DNA from: UBA9655 sp963704475
GTDB lineage: Bacteria; Pseudomonadota; Alphaproteobacteria; UBA9655
Length of the DNA: 64,000 nt
NCBI GenBank assembly: GCA_963704475.1
Contig: OY969900.1
Location: 62,001-126,000, forward strand
Direction: 5' to 3'
Both the position numbers and the translations under genes were made by a program. The stretch's first letter is position 1. The number at the start of each line of letters is the position of its first letter. Shown here piece by piece: positions 33,385-39,953 of the stretch. The notes beneath the pieces are model-generated. The model saw only the letters and a list, made by a program, of their open reading frames with translations. It did not search any database and was not told the origin of the DNA.

Positions 33385-33816
33385 ATGAGAAACACTCTTT
33401 TTCCACTAGCAGAGCTAGAGAAAACATTTGATTTTAAAAAATTTGAAGAGGAATATCATCGCTTAAAAAGCTGGGGAATGCTCACCTCTATCGATCTTAA
33501 GAAGTGTAATCCAAAAATAATTAAATCCTATGATCATCTGAAACAATATATGTTTGACCTCTGTGATATCATCGACATGAGAAGGTTTGGAGAGCCCACT
33601 ATCATTACCTTTGGGGAAAAAGATGAAGTATTAGGATATTCTATGACTCAGTTCATAGAGACTTCTCTTATTTCTGGGCATTTCGCAGATGAAACCAATT
33701 CTGGTTTTATCGATATTTTTAGCTGCAAAGTGTATAATCCAATGAAAGCAGCTACATTCACACGCGATTATTTTGAGGCGGATAGCGTTAAAATTGGAGT
33801 TGTTTTTAGAGATTAA
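33385..33816 (+). CDS. S-adenosylmethionine decarboxylase-like protein
   Basis: A 143-residue protein resembling small AdoMet decarboxylases of the SpeH group (YGMLTSIDLKKC-like N-terminal region, ITFGEKDEVLGYSMTQF). The region around ETSLISGHFADETNSGFIDI corresponds to the self-cleaving site whose Ser becomes the pyruvoyl group. The C-terminal half (FSCKVYNPMKAATF) matches the family. Typical members have S-H-I/T motifs here; this copy reads ISGHF, so activity is uncertain. I chose ATG 33385 because GGAGAG lies upstream; 33370 is an alternative. It would supply decarboxylated AdoMet for spermidine, but no speE is nearby. Confidence 0.72.
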   Translation: MRNTLFPLAELEKTFDFKKFEEEYHRLKSWGMLTSIDLKKCNPKIIKSYDHLKQYMFDLCDIIDMRRFGEPTIITFGEKDEVLGYSMTQFIETSLISGHFADETNSGFIDIFSCKVYNPMKAATFTRDYFEADSVKIGVVFRD

Positions 33817-33857
33817 AAAAGAAGCCCGCCTTACGCAAATGAAGGTAACCGTTGACA

Positions 33858-33951
33858 ATACACTGCCATCTTGAACAACACTGTCATCCTGAACTTGTTT
33901 CAGGACCCCATGACAACGAGATCCCGAAATGAATTCGGGATGACAAAGAGT
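33858..33951. repeat. GTCATCCTGAAC-type palindromic repeat
   Basis: The block holds ACTGTCATCCTGAACTTGTT, CAGGACCCCATGACAACGAG and the palindrome CCCGAAATGAATTCGGG, then ATGACAAAGAGTG. The same units occur at 26217-26340, 36178-36283, 37601-37650 and 38757-38790. It is a dispersed intergenic palindrome family. The remaining bases 33817-34122 show no gene. Confidence 0.7.
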
Positions 33952-34130
33952 GATATCATTTCTCAGTCAATAAGTAGTAAGATCGATGGAAGGCTCTACA
34001 ATGTAGTAAAGGGAGGCTTCTTTTAATACAATATTAACTCGTTTATGTTATCCTTTTATTTGAGGTGTTGGGAACATAAATGGCTGGAGACGTCAACGTG
34101 ATTTTTTCTTTCAAGCTTCTCACACGGAAT

Positions 34131-34198
34131 TTAACCCGCCCTGTCATCTCTGAATCTGATTGGGCATTTATCAAAAAAATAAAGGAGTATTAATCATG
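34131..34198 (+). promoter_or_regulatory. Conserved upstream region and start of a Cys-rich gene
   Basis: This region (TTAACCCGCCCTGTCATCTC to AAAGGAG and ATG at 34196) closely matches the upstream region of the 59633 gene (minus strand, 59634-59698). Shared parts include TTAACCCGCCC, GTCATCTCTGA, GGGCATTTATCA and ATAAAGGA. It therefore belongs to the Cys-rich gene interrupted by the IS200-type element. A similar TTTAACC core occurs upstream of the other two family genes. Confidence 0.7.
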
Positions 34199-34200
34199 TA

Positions 34201-34764
34201 TCAATTACAACCGGCTAAAGCCGGTGGTTTGAATGAACGCTTGCAAAGCGGATTAAAAGGGTAAACCCTAAAACTCTGATATTTTGAAATCGTCTTTCTT
34301 ATGATGCTCTTCCTGTTGTTCAATGTAACGCTGAACGTCTTCTGTGTTCACATTACCAACCGTTACTGCAAAATATCCCCTCGCCCATAGATGTTGCCCC
34401 CAGTATTTTTTTCTCAAAGGCTCAAACTCTTGAAGCATTTTCCTACTGCTCTTGCCTTTGATATATTGCACAATTTTTGATACGGGCAAACTCGGAGGTA
34501 CTGAAATGAGGAGGTGTATGTGATCAGGGCTCAGGCTTCCGCTTATTATGTCCACGTAATTTGCTGCACATATCTCTCGAATGAGCTCTCTCGCCCGTGC
34601 CGCAACTTGACCTGTTAGTATTCTATAGCGGTACTTCGTACAGAATACGATATGGTACTTTAGGTCGTATAAGCTATGTGATCCGCGTCGATACTCCATA
34701 AAAAGAATTATACTGAAGTGTTCGCCTAAAGGCGAGGGTGTTAACCCTATCCCACTTATCTACA
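34201..34764 (-). mobile_element. IS200/IS605-type insertion sequence
   Basis: The element of about 560 bp contains one tnpA gene and has subterminal hairpins (CCGGCTAAAGCCGG at the left end, CGCCTAAAGGCG at the right end). No target duplication is expected for this group. Both junctions are defined by the split Cys-rich gene, whose codon 2 is cut; boundaries are accurate to a few bases. Confidence 0.82.
34268..34699 (-). CDS. tnpA: IS200/IS605 family transposase TnpA
   Basis: A 143-residue single-strand-specific Y1 transposase. It has SHSLYDLKYHIVFCTKYRY, the HUH-type metal site in SPDHIHLLIS, and the catalytic Tyr in VNTEDVQRYIEQQEEHH. The length and motifs are complete, so it is probably active. 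It cuts single-stranded DNA at the hairpin-marked ends of the element and leaves no target duplication. It is the only gene of the element. Confidence 0.95.
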   Translation of the reverse strand: MEYRRGSHSLYDLKYHIVFCTKYRYRILTGQVAARARELIREICAANYVDIISGSLSPDHIHLLISVPPSLPVSKIVQYIKGKSSRKMLQEFEPLRKKYWGQHLWARGYFAVTVGNVNTEDVQRYIEQQEEHHKKDDFKISEF

Positions 34765-35018
34765 TAAAACAAAATTTTTCCAAACATCGTTGATAATAGG
34801 GATATGCGCTCTTGCTGTCATGCCAACCAGGTCGGTGGCCGACGGCCAGTGGCCCTATTGTTCTTATGGATGTACCGGCCCCGGAAGTGGGTCGCCATGT
34901 AATAATGACGGGGACTGTGAGTACGCGTGCGGGTTGCAGAATATAGGGGTGTGCAGTGAGCTCACAGGTTGCTGTTTCCCCATGCCCAGCGAGAGACACA
35001 AGTGAGACGATTGGGTGA

Positions 35019-35146
35019 GAGATAAAGCGAGTGAGCGCGCTCCCCATATAGCGCCGTGAGCCGCGCTCGCTTTATCTCTCTTGAAGATCAAAGAAAAAGG
35101 CCTCTAAGATAGGAATGTTGAAAACCCTAACCTTGGAGGCCTTACC
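35019..35146 (+). other. Two hairpins upstream of the IS481-type transposase gene
   Basis: A long imperfect inverted repeat (arms GAGATAAAGCGAG and CTCGCTTTATCTC, 35019-35080) is followed by a hairpin with AAGGCCTCTAAG (35097-35108) and CTTGGAGGCCTT (35132-35143) just before the ATG. The second includes the GGAGG that could serve as the ribosome binding site, so it may limit translation. The first may include the end of the element. No gene lies here. Confidence 0.45.
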
Positions 35147-36154
35147 ATGCAGATCAAAGGATTGCACAAGAATATTTATAAACTTAGCTCGTACACATTG
35201 TCACAAGAAAAACTCGAATTTCATCGAAAAAAATATGAGAAACACGTCAAACACTTGCAAAAGCTGAAGTCCGAAGGGGTGTCAGATGCAACATGCCACG
35301 CAGTCATTGGCATCAGTCGTGCCACGTATTATCGGTATAAAGAACACCTTGCAGGACTTGCTAAGGGAATCTTCCCTCCTTCAAAACGGCCAAAACGTTT
35401 GCGTAAACCGCAGTGGGGCGAAGCTGAAAAGCAGCTTGTCTTGAGAATCAGACGCGAAGATCGAACATATGGTAAAGAAAAAATAGCGATCATCTTGCGC
35501 CGCGATTATGGACAAACATTAAGTAAAAGCACTGTTGGGCGGATTCTGAAGGTTCTAAAAGAAAAAAGACTCATCATAAAATCTCCCTCAGCTTTGAGAA
35601 CAAAACGGAAACGTGTCTTTAAAAAACATGTACAGCCTTGGGAATTTAAGGATTACAAAACAATGGTCATGGGTGAGCGTGTTCAAGTTGATCACATGAC
35701 CGTGACGAAAAATGGGCTCACAACAAAGCATTTCCAAGCCTGGGACAGGAAATCAAAATATATTGACGCAAAGGTCTATTCAAATGCCACAGCCAAAAGC
35801 GCCAAGAGATTTCTTCTGGATCTTGTGTCAAATGCGCCGTTCCCCATTCTCTCCATCCAAGTTGATGGGGGATCAGAGTTCATGGCAGAGTTCGAAGAAA
35901 CCTGTGCAGAACTGGGCATCCCTCTCATTGTCTTGCCCCCTAACAAACCACAATACAATGGAGGCGTTGAACGAGGAAACCGTATCTTCCGAGAAGAATT
36001 TTATAACCGTTCCGATCTTTTGGAAGATTCGGTAAGGGGAATACAGGCTTCCTTAACCAAGGCCCTCATCAAATACAACACCTATAGGCCTCATCGAAAC
36101 TTGCAAGGTCTCACTCCCATGCTGTGTATTCAGACTTCCTTCAAGGCTGCTTGA
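35147..36154 (+). CDS. IS481-like DDE transposase (integrase core)
   Basis: A 335-residue transposase with an N-terminal helix-turn-helix (SDATCHAVIGISRATYYRY) and a retroviral-integrase-type core. The catalytic triad can be seen as D in RVQVDHMTV, D in SIQVDGGSEF and E in YNGGVERGNR. It ends with HRNLQGLTPMLCIQ, typical of the family. The frame is intact. The element's ends are not clear: no terminal repeats were found, only the upstream hairpins. It sits downstream of the split Cys-rich gene and before a palindromic repeat block. Confidence 0.9.
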   Translation: MQIKGLHKNIYKLSSYTLSQEKLEFHRKKYEKHVKHLQKLKSEGVSDATCHAVIGISRATYYRYKEHLAGLAKGIFPPSKRPKRLRKPQWGEAEKQLVLRIRREDRTYGKEKIAIILRRDYGQTLSKSTVGRILKVLKEKRLIIKSPSALRTKRKRVFKKHVQPWEFKDYKTMVMGERVQVDHMTVTKNGLTTKHFQAWDRKSKYIDAKVYSNATAKSAKRFLLDLVSNAPFPILSIQVDGGSEFMAEFEETCAELGIPLIVLPPNKPQYNGGVERGNRIFREEFYNRSDLLEDSVRGIQASLTKALIKYNTYRPHRNLQGLTPMLCIQTSFKAA

Positions 36155-36177
36155 GGCTCATACGTAATGAACTCGCA

Positions 36178-36283
36178 CAAAGTTCGGGATGACAAAGAGT
36201 GGGACCTTATGACAATGAGCTCGTAAGGCATGGGGTCCCGAAATGAATTCGGGATGACAGTGTTATGTTCGGGACGACGGTGT
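36178..36283. repeat. Palindromic repeat block before hemF
   Basis: It repeats the TTCGGGATGACAAAGAGTG and TCCCGAAATGAATTCGGGAT units seen at 33858, with additional inverted pieces. It lies between the IS481-type transposase gene and the hemF stop. Confidence 0.65.
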
Positions 36284-36286
36284 GGA

Positions 36287-37102
36287 TCACGCCCACGACG
36301 CTAACGGAGGAAGGGACATCAAAATCGCCTCTGTATTGCCGTCAGTTTTAAGGCCAAATTGAGTGCCTCGATCGTAGAGAAGGTTGAATTCAACGTATCT
36401 CCCTCGTTTTTTGAGCTGAGCTGTGCGGTCCTCTTCTGTCCAGGGGGTGGAGAGATGGCGCGAGACAATCTCGGGGTAGATCTGGGTAAAGCAACGTCCC
36501 ATCGCTTGGGTAAAGCTAAAATCTTTTTCCCAATCCCCACTATTTAAATAGTCATAAAAAATGCCCCCTACACCGCGAGGTTCATGCCGATGAGGAAGAT
36601 AGAAATACTCATCCGCCCCTTGTTTAAAGGCGGGATAATATCCTGGGTCAAAACCGTCGCATGTTTGTTTAAGAGCAGCATGAAAATCACGAGTATCTTG
36701 TTCAACAGGAAGACAAGGCGTTAGATCAATCCCCCCGCCGAACCATCCTTTTTGCGTCACAATCATCCGTGTATTCATATGAATAATAGGAACATGGGGG
36801 GAGCGCGGATGGATCACGAGAGAAAGACCACTGGCCCAGAAATGAGGATCAATCTCTGCTCCCGGAATTTGAGCTTGGAAAGCTGCAGGAAACGTTCCAA
36901 AAACGGTTGATACATTAACGCCCGCTTTCTCAAAAACCTGCCCCTTCAAAAGCGCCATCGTCCCACCGCCTCCACCTGGGCGTTCCCAAGGCTTGCGCGC
37001 GAACGTAGCCGTTTTTTCAAACCTCTCAAGCAGATGGATAATGTCTTGCTGCAGTGATGAAAACCATGTGGAGGCTATTGTTTTTTGTGCGTCATTATAC
37101 AT
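36287..37102 (-). CDS. hemF: Oxygen-dependent coproporphyrinogen III oxidase
   Basis: HemF converts coproporphyrinogen III to protoporphyrinogen IX with oxygen, in heme synthesis. The 271-residue protein includes RPGGGGGTM, VIHPRSPHVPIIHMNTRM, GGGIDLTPCLP, and the C-terminal RYVEFNLLYDRGTQFGL, all strong family signatures. I chose ATG 37102, preceded by AGGAGG, rather than the frame start at 37153. The start overlaps the end of trmL by eight bases, so the two are coupled. The enzyme implies oxygen availability. Confidence 0.96.
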   Translation of the reverse strand: MYNDAQKTIASTWFSSLQQDIIHLLERFEKTATFARKPWERPGGGGGTMALLKGQVFEKAGVNVSTVFGTFPAAFQAQIPGAEIDPHFWASGLSLVIHPRSPHVPIIHMNTRMIVTQKGWFGGGIDLTPCLPVEQDTRDFHAALKQTCDGFDPGYYPAFKQGADEYFYLPHRHEPRGVGGIFYDYLNSGDWEKDFSFTQAMGRCFTQIYPEIVSRHLSTPWTEEDRTAQLKKRGRYVEFNLLYDRGTQFGLKTDGNTEAILMSLPPLASWA

Positions 37103-37559
37103 TGATTCCTCCTGGGAGGTTATTAGTTTGTCGTAAGGCTTCTGTTGCGACAATGGAAGCCGCTATTGCAAGATTTAGCGACCTTCTTTCTGGCATCATA
37201 GGAATAGAAACCGTTTCATGGCAATCCTCTAAAATAGAGGCAGGCAGTCCCACGCTTTCCTGCCCCATAATCAAAAGATCAGTGGGCGCAAAAGCAAACG
37301 CTGTATAAATCTGAGGTGCACGTGGCGTGACCGCGATATGACGCCCCTCTGGGCGGGCCTTACGGAAGGCAAGCCATGTGAGATGTCGCTCAACCTTTGC
37401 AAAGTCAGCATAATCCATCCCTGACCTTTTTAAGTGTTTGTCTGAGAACAGAAAACCGCAGGGTTCTATAATATCAAGAGGAATTCCCATACAAGCACTA
37501 AAGCGTATAAGTGCGCCTACATTATGAGGAATTTCAGGGTGAACTAAAACAAGATGCAT
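37095..37559 (-). CDS. trmL: tRNA (cytidine/uridine-34-2'-O)-methyltransferase TrmL
   Basis: A 154-residue SPOUT methyltransferase that modifies the wobble base of tRNA-Leu. The N-terminal HPEIPHNVGALIRFSACMGI, the central LLIMGQESVGLP and the C-terminal PMMPERRSLNLAIAASIVATEAL form the AdoMet-binding trefoil knot. The size and motifs are as usual. The last eight bases overlap the hemF start. Between trmL and rpmA lies a poly-G tract of 11 bases (37656-37666). Confidence 0.95.
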   Translation of the reverse strand: MHLVLVHPEIPHNVGALIRFSACMGIPLDIIEPCGFLFSDKHLKRSGMDYADFAKVERHLTWLAFRKARPEGRHIAVTPRAPQIYTAFAFAPTDLLIMGQESVGLPASILEDCHETVSIPMMPERRSLNLAIAASIVATEALRQTNNLPGGINV

Positions 37560-37600
37560 GAGAATTTATGAGAAGGGTTTTTCAAATTAAGCGCAGTTTT

Positions 37601-37666
37601 GTCATCCTGAACCATCTCCTCGATCGGAGTCGAGGACAGGGTTCATGATACAAGTGGGGGGGGGGG
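37601..37666. repeat. GTCATCCTGA repeat followed by a G11 tract
   Basis: GTCATCCTGAACCATCTCCT and nearby inverted CGAGGACAGG belong to the dispersed palindromic family; 11 consecutive G follow at 37656-37666. The tract lies upstream of trmL-hemF (100 bp before the trmL start) and downstream of rpmA, so length changes could affect trmL transcription. Confidence 0.6.
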
Positions 37667-37688
37667 TGCAAAAGTTGCACGACTCACG

Positions 37689-37937
37689 TTATTCTACAGA
37701 AACAAACGTCCGGCCTGCAGCACCACGAGAAAATTTTACCTGACCATTTGCGAGAGCAAAAAGAGTATGGTCGCGCCCCATTCCCACAAGTTTTCCAGGA
37801 TAATATTTTGTGCCGCGTTGGCGAATGATGATATTTCCAGATATGACAGCCTCGCCGCCAAATTTCTTTACGCCCAAGCGCTTGCCAGCCGAGTCGCGTC
37901 CATTACGAGAACTACCACCTGCTTTTTTCTGTGCCAT
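37689..37937 (-). CDS. rpmA: 50S ribosomal protein L27
   Basis: An 82-residue L27, with the N-terminal AQKKAGGSSRNGRDS that reaches the peptidyl-transferase centre and the RQRGTKYYPGKLVGMGRDHTLFAL core. There is no N-terminal extension needing cleavage. It follows rplU by 12 bases as in most bacteria. Confidence 0.97.
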   Translation of the reverse strand: MAQKKAGGSSRNGRDSAGKRLGVKKFGGEAVISGNIIIRQRGTKYYPGKLVGMGRDHTLFALANGQVKFSRGAAGRTFVSVE

Positions 37938-37949
37938 CTCTTAATCTCC

Positions 37950-38438
37950 TTATTTTTTAGAAGTGCCTTTGGCACTGCTTTTTGGCGTAGAGGGCTTCTC
38001 AGCCTTAGTAGCTATACGAGGGGCTTCTTTTTTTGCAGGCTTTTTTTCTTCTGTAGCTCCAGCTAGAGGAGTTACTTTTTTAACCTGCTTTTCACCTACA
38101 CCTTTTTGAGGTGTTGGTTTTTCTCCTTCTGCCAAAATATCTGTTATTTTTACAACCGTTAGATACTGCCGATGACCATTTTTGCGGCGATAGTTGTGGC
38201 GGCGATTTTTCTTAAAGATAATGACCTTATCATCTCGGATTTGATCTACAACAGTGCCGCAAACTCTTGCATTGACAAGACTTGGGGTTCCTACTTTTAC
38301 AGAATCCGCATGTCCCATCATCAACACATGTGTAAACTCAATTTCATCGCCCATTGTGCCAAGCAATTTTTCAACTTTAATCGTATCGTTTGCGGCAACT
38401 TTGTACTGTTTTCCGCCAGTTTTTATGATTGCAAACAT
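37950..38438 (-). CDS. rplU: 50S ribosomal protein L21 with C-terminal extension
   Basis: The first 103 residues are standard L21 (MFAIIKTGGKQYKV..., VIIFKKNRRHNYRRKNGHRQYL). A tail of about 55 residues rich in Lys, Ala, Pro and Ser follows (KKPAKKEAPRIATKAEKPST), not found in short L21 proteins but known as a variable tail in some alphaproteobacteria. It is the first gene of the L21-L27 operon, behind a promoter TTGACA-17-TAGTAA. Confidence 0.96.
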   Translation of the reverse strand: MFAIIKTGGKQYKVAANDTIKVEKLLGTMGDEIEFTHVLMMGHADSVKVGTPSLVNARVCGTVVDQIRDDKVIIFKKNRRHNYRRKNGHRQYLTVVKITDILAEGEKPTPQKGVGEKQVKKVTPLAGATEEKKPAKKEAPRIATKAEKPSTPKSSAKGTSKK

Positions 38439-38483
38439 AAGGGTCTCTCTTTTTTAACAAGATTCTGCGCAAATATGCTTCCT

Positions 38484-38512
38484 TTACTACCGTTTTAGTA
38501 AGATTCTGTCAA
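38484..38512 (-). promoter_or_regulatory. Sigma-70-type promoter for rplU-rpmA
   Basis: On the minus strand TTGACA (38512-38507) and TAGTAA (38489-38484) are separated by exactly 17 bp, 46 bp before the rplU start codon. Confidence 0.65.
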
Positions 38513-38801
38513 GCGCGCCTTTTTTTGATGTGTGCGGGTTCAGTACTTATGAGGCAATTAGGCGGCCTCTTTGTAGGATGAGTTGATGTACTTCATAAGG
38601 GTGAGACCTTTCAAGTTCTGATGAGGAACTGCTCGAAGCGGTAAGGCCCACCTTTCTGGCTTAAAACCCCCTCTCTCTCTCTTGCTTCTTCGTACGTTCC
38701 AGCCCATAGCTTTTCTTGCTGATTAAACAGGGGGAGGTGAACGGTTACGACTTAAGGTTGTCATCCTGAAACGAATTCAGGATGGGTAACATAAGAGTGT
38801 C
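38513..38801. other. Intergenic region between rplU and prfB
   Basis: About 290 bp without a credible ORF. It contains small hairpins (GAGGCAATTAGGCGGCCTC near 38550, GTTCTGATGAGGAAC near 38616) and a repeat-family palindrome GTCATCCTGAAACGAATTCA at 38759. The middle part is GC-mixed and could be a structured RNA, but I found no match to a known RNA family. Confidence 0.35.
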
Positions 38802-39915
38802 TTACCCGGTGATTTTCTGCGCAAGGGTGGCCTCTAAGAACGCATCGATATCTCCTTCGAGGACACCCAGTGCATTTCCTTTTTCAACATGAGTCCTCAA
38901 ATCTTTAACCATTTGATAAGGCTGTAGAACGTAAGAGCGGATTTGATGTCCCCATCCAATCTCTGATTTTGTCGCATCAAGGGCTTGAGTCGCTTCTTCT
39001 CGTTTTTTAAGTTCATGTTCATAAAGGCGGGCTTTAAGCATATTCATGGCTTGGGCGCGATTACGATGTTGAGACCGATCGTTTTGACATTGCACAACAA
39101 TTCCTGTGGGCAAGTGAGTGATTCGAATAGCGCTATCCGTTTTGTTGACGTGCTGTCCGCCTGCGCCTGAGGCCCGATAAGTGTCAACACGGATATCTTT
39201 GTCTTCGACTTGAATATCTATTTTATCATCAACTTCGGGGTAAACCCAAACAGATGCAAAGCTTGTATGTCGCCGTGCATTCGCATCAAAGGGTGAAATG
39301 CGCACCAGCCTGTGAACGCCGCTTTCTCCTTTTAACCAGCCGTAAGGATGGTCTGCCTCTTTATGGGACATAACTTTGAAAGAGGCTGATTTAAGGCCCG
39401 CTTCATCCCCAGGGCTTTCTTCGATCCATTCAACCTTATACCCTTTTGTTTCTGCCCATCTTGTATACATACGTGTCAGGATTAACGCCCAGTCTTGTGC
39501 TTCTGTTCCACCAGCACCCGCATGGATTTCTATAAAGCAATTATTTGCATCCGCTTCCCCGGACAAAAGGCTCTCAAGGCGCAGTCGTTGGATTTTTTGA
39601 TGGAGGGCAGCAATATCTGCTTCAGCTGCCGCTTGAATGTCTTGGTCGGTTTCCTCTTCCCCAAGCTTTAAAAGCTCAAGGGTATCTTTTACGTCTTGTT
39701 CAATTTTTTGAATGCGCCCGAGAGCATTTGAGAGTTGCTCACGTTCGCGTAAGAGTTTTTGAGCCCGCTCCGGATCATCCCACAGAGAAGGGCTTTGAAC
39801 ATCGTGCTCTAACTCAGAGAGGCGCTTTTGAGAGTTGTCCCAGTCAAAGATGCCTCCTGAGAAGGGTTAGGGCCTCCTCAATGTCATGAACAAGAGTTTC
39901 GATTTCAGCGCGCAT
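38802..39915 (-). CDS. prfB: Peptide chain release factor 2 with programmed +1 frameshift
   Basis: RF2 ends translation at UAA and UGA codons. The first frame starts at ATG 39915 and runs 23 codons (MRAEIETLVHDIEEALTLLR) to an in-frame TGA at 39846-39844. The context is AGGAGG, CAT, CTT, TGA, C, the classical +1 frameshift site at CTT-TGA-C with an internal Shine-Dalgarno-like sequence. Reading then continues as DWDNSQKRLSELEHDV. The C-terminal part carries the GAGGQHVNKTDSA peptidyl-transferase motif. The internal MSGEADANNCF at 39566 is not the start. UGA is therefore a stop codon here, and RF2 autoregulates. Confidence 0.96.
39843..39864 (-). promoter_or_regulatory. prfB frameshift site (AGGAGG...CTTTGAC)
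   Basis: On the minus strand AGGAGG is followed by CAT and the slippery CTT-TGA-C (39849-39843). This matches the E. coli prfB site in layout: a Shine-Dalgarno-like sequence three bases before CUU, then the UGA that RF2 itself reads. Confidence 0.95.
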
Positions 39916-39953
39916 AAGAGATTTTACTTTAGTTGTTTAATGATGTGTCCAAC

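Larger units (their letters stand above)
34196..35005 (+). pseudogene. Secreted cysteine-rich protein gene split by IS200 (member 2)
   Basis: The ATG (34196) with its AAAGGAG site and codon 2 (TA..) is followed by an IS200-type element. The frame resumes at about 34765 as KTKFFQTSLIIGICALAVMP, the leader shared with the other family members. Removing the IS restores ATG-TAT-AAA-ACA without a frame change. The mature part (34821-35002) has eight cysteines in the pattern C..C..C...C..C.....C....CC, and its DNA is GC-rich compared with the leader. An internal TTG (34790) could allow truncated expression, but the start region is lost. It converges with no gene; the IS481-type element follows. Confidence 0.7.

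Noticed and set aside
38513..38801. 6S RNA, SRP RNA or tmRNA in the rplU-prfB gap
   Set aside because: Small hairpins exist, but no diagnostic conserved segment of any of these RNAs could be found by eye.
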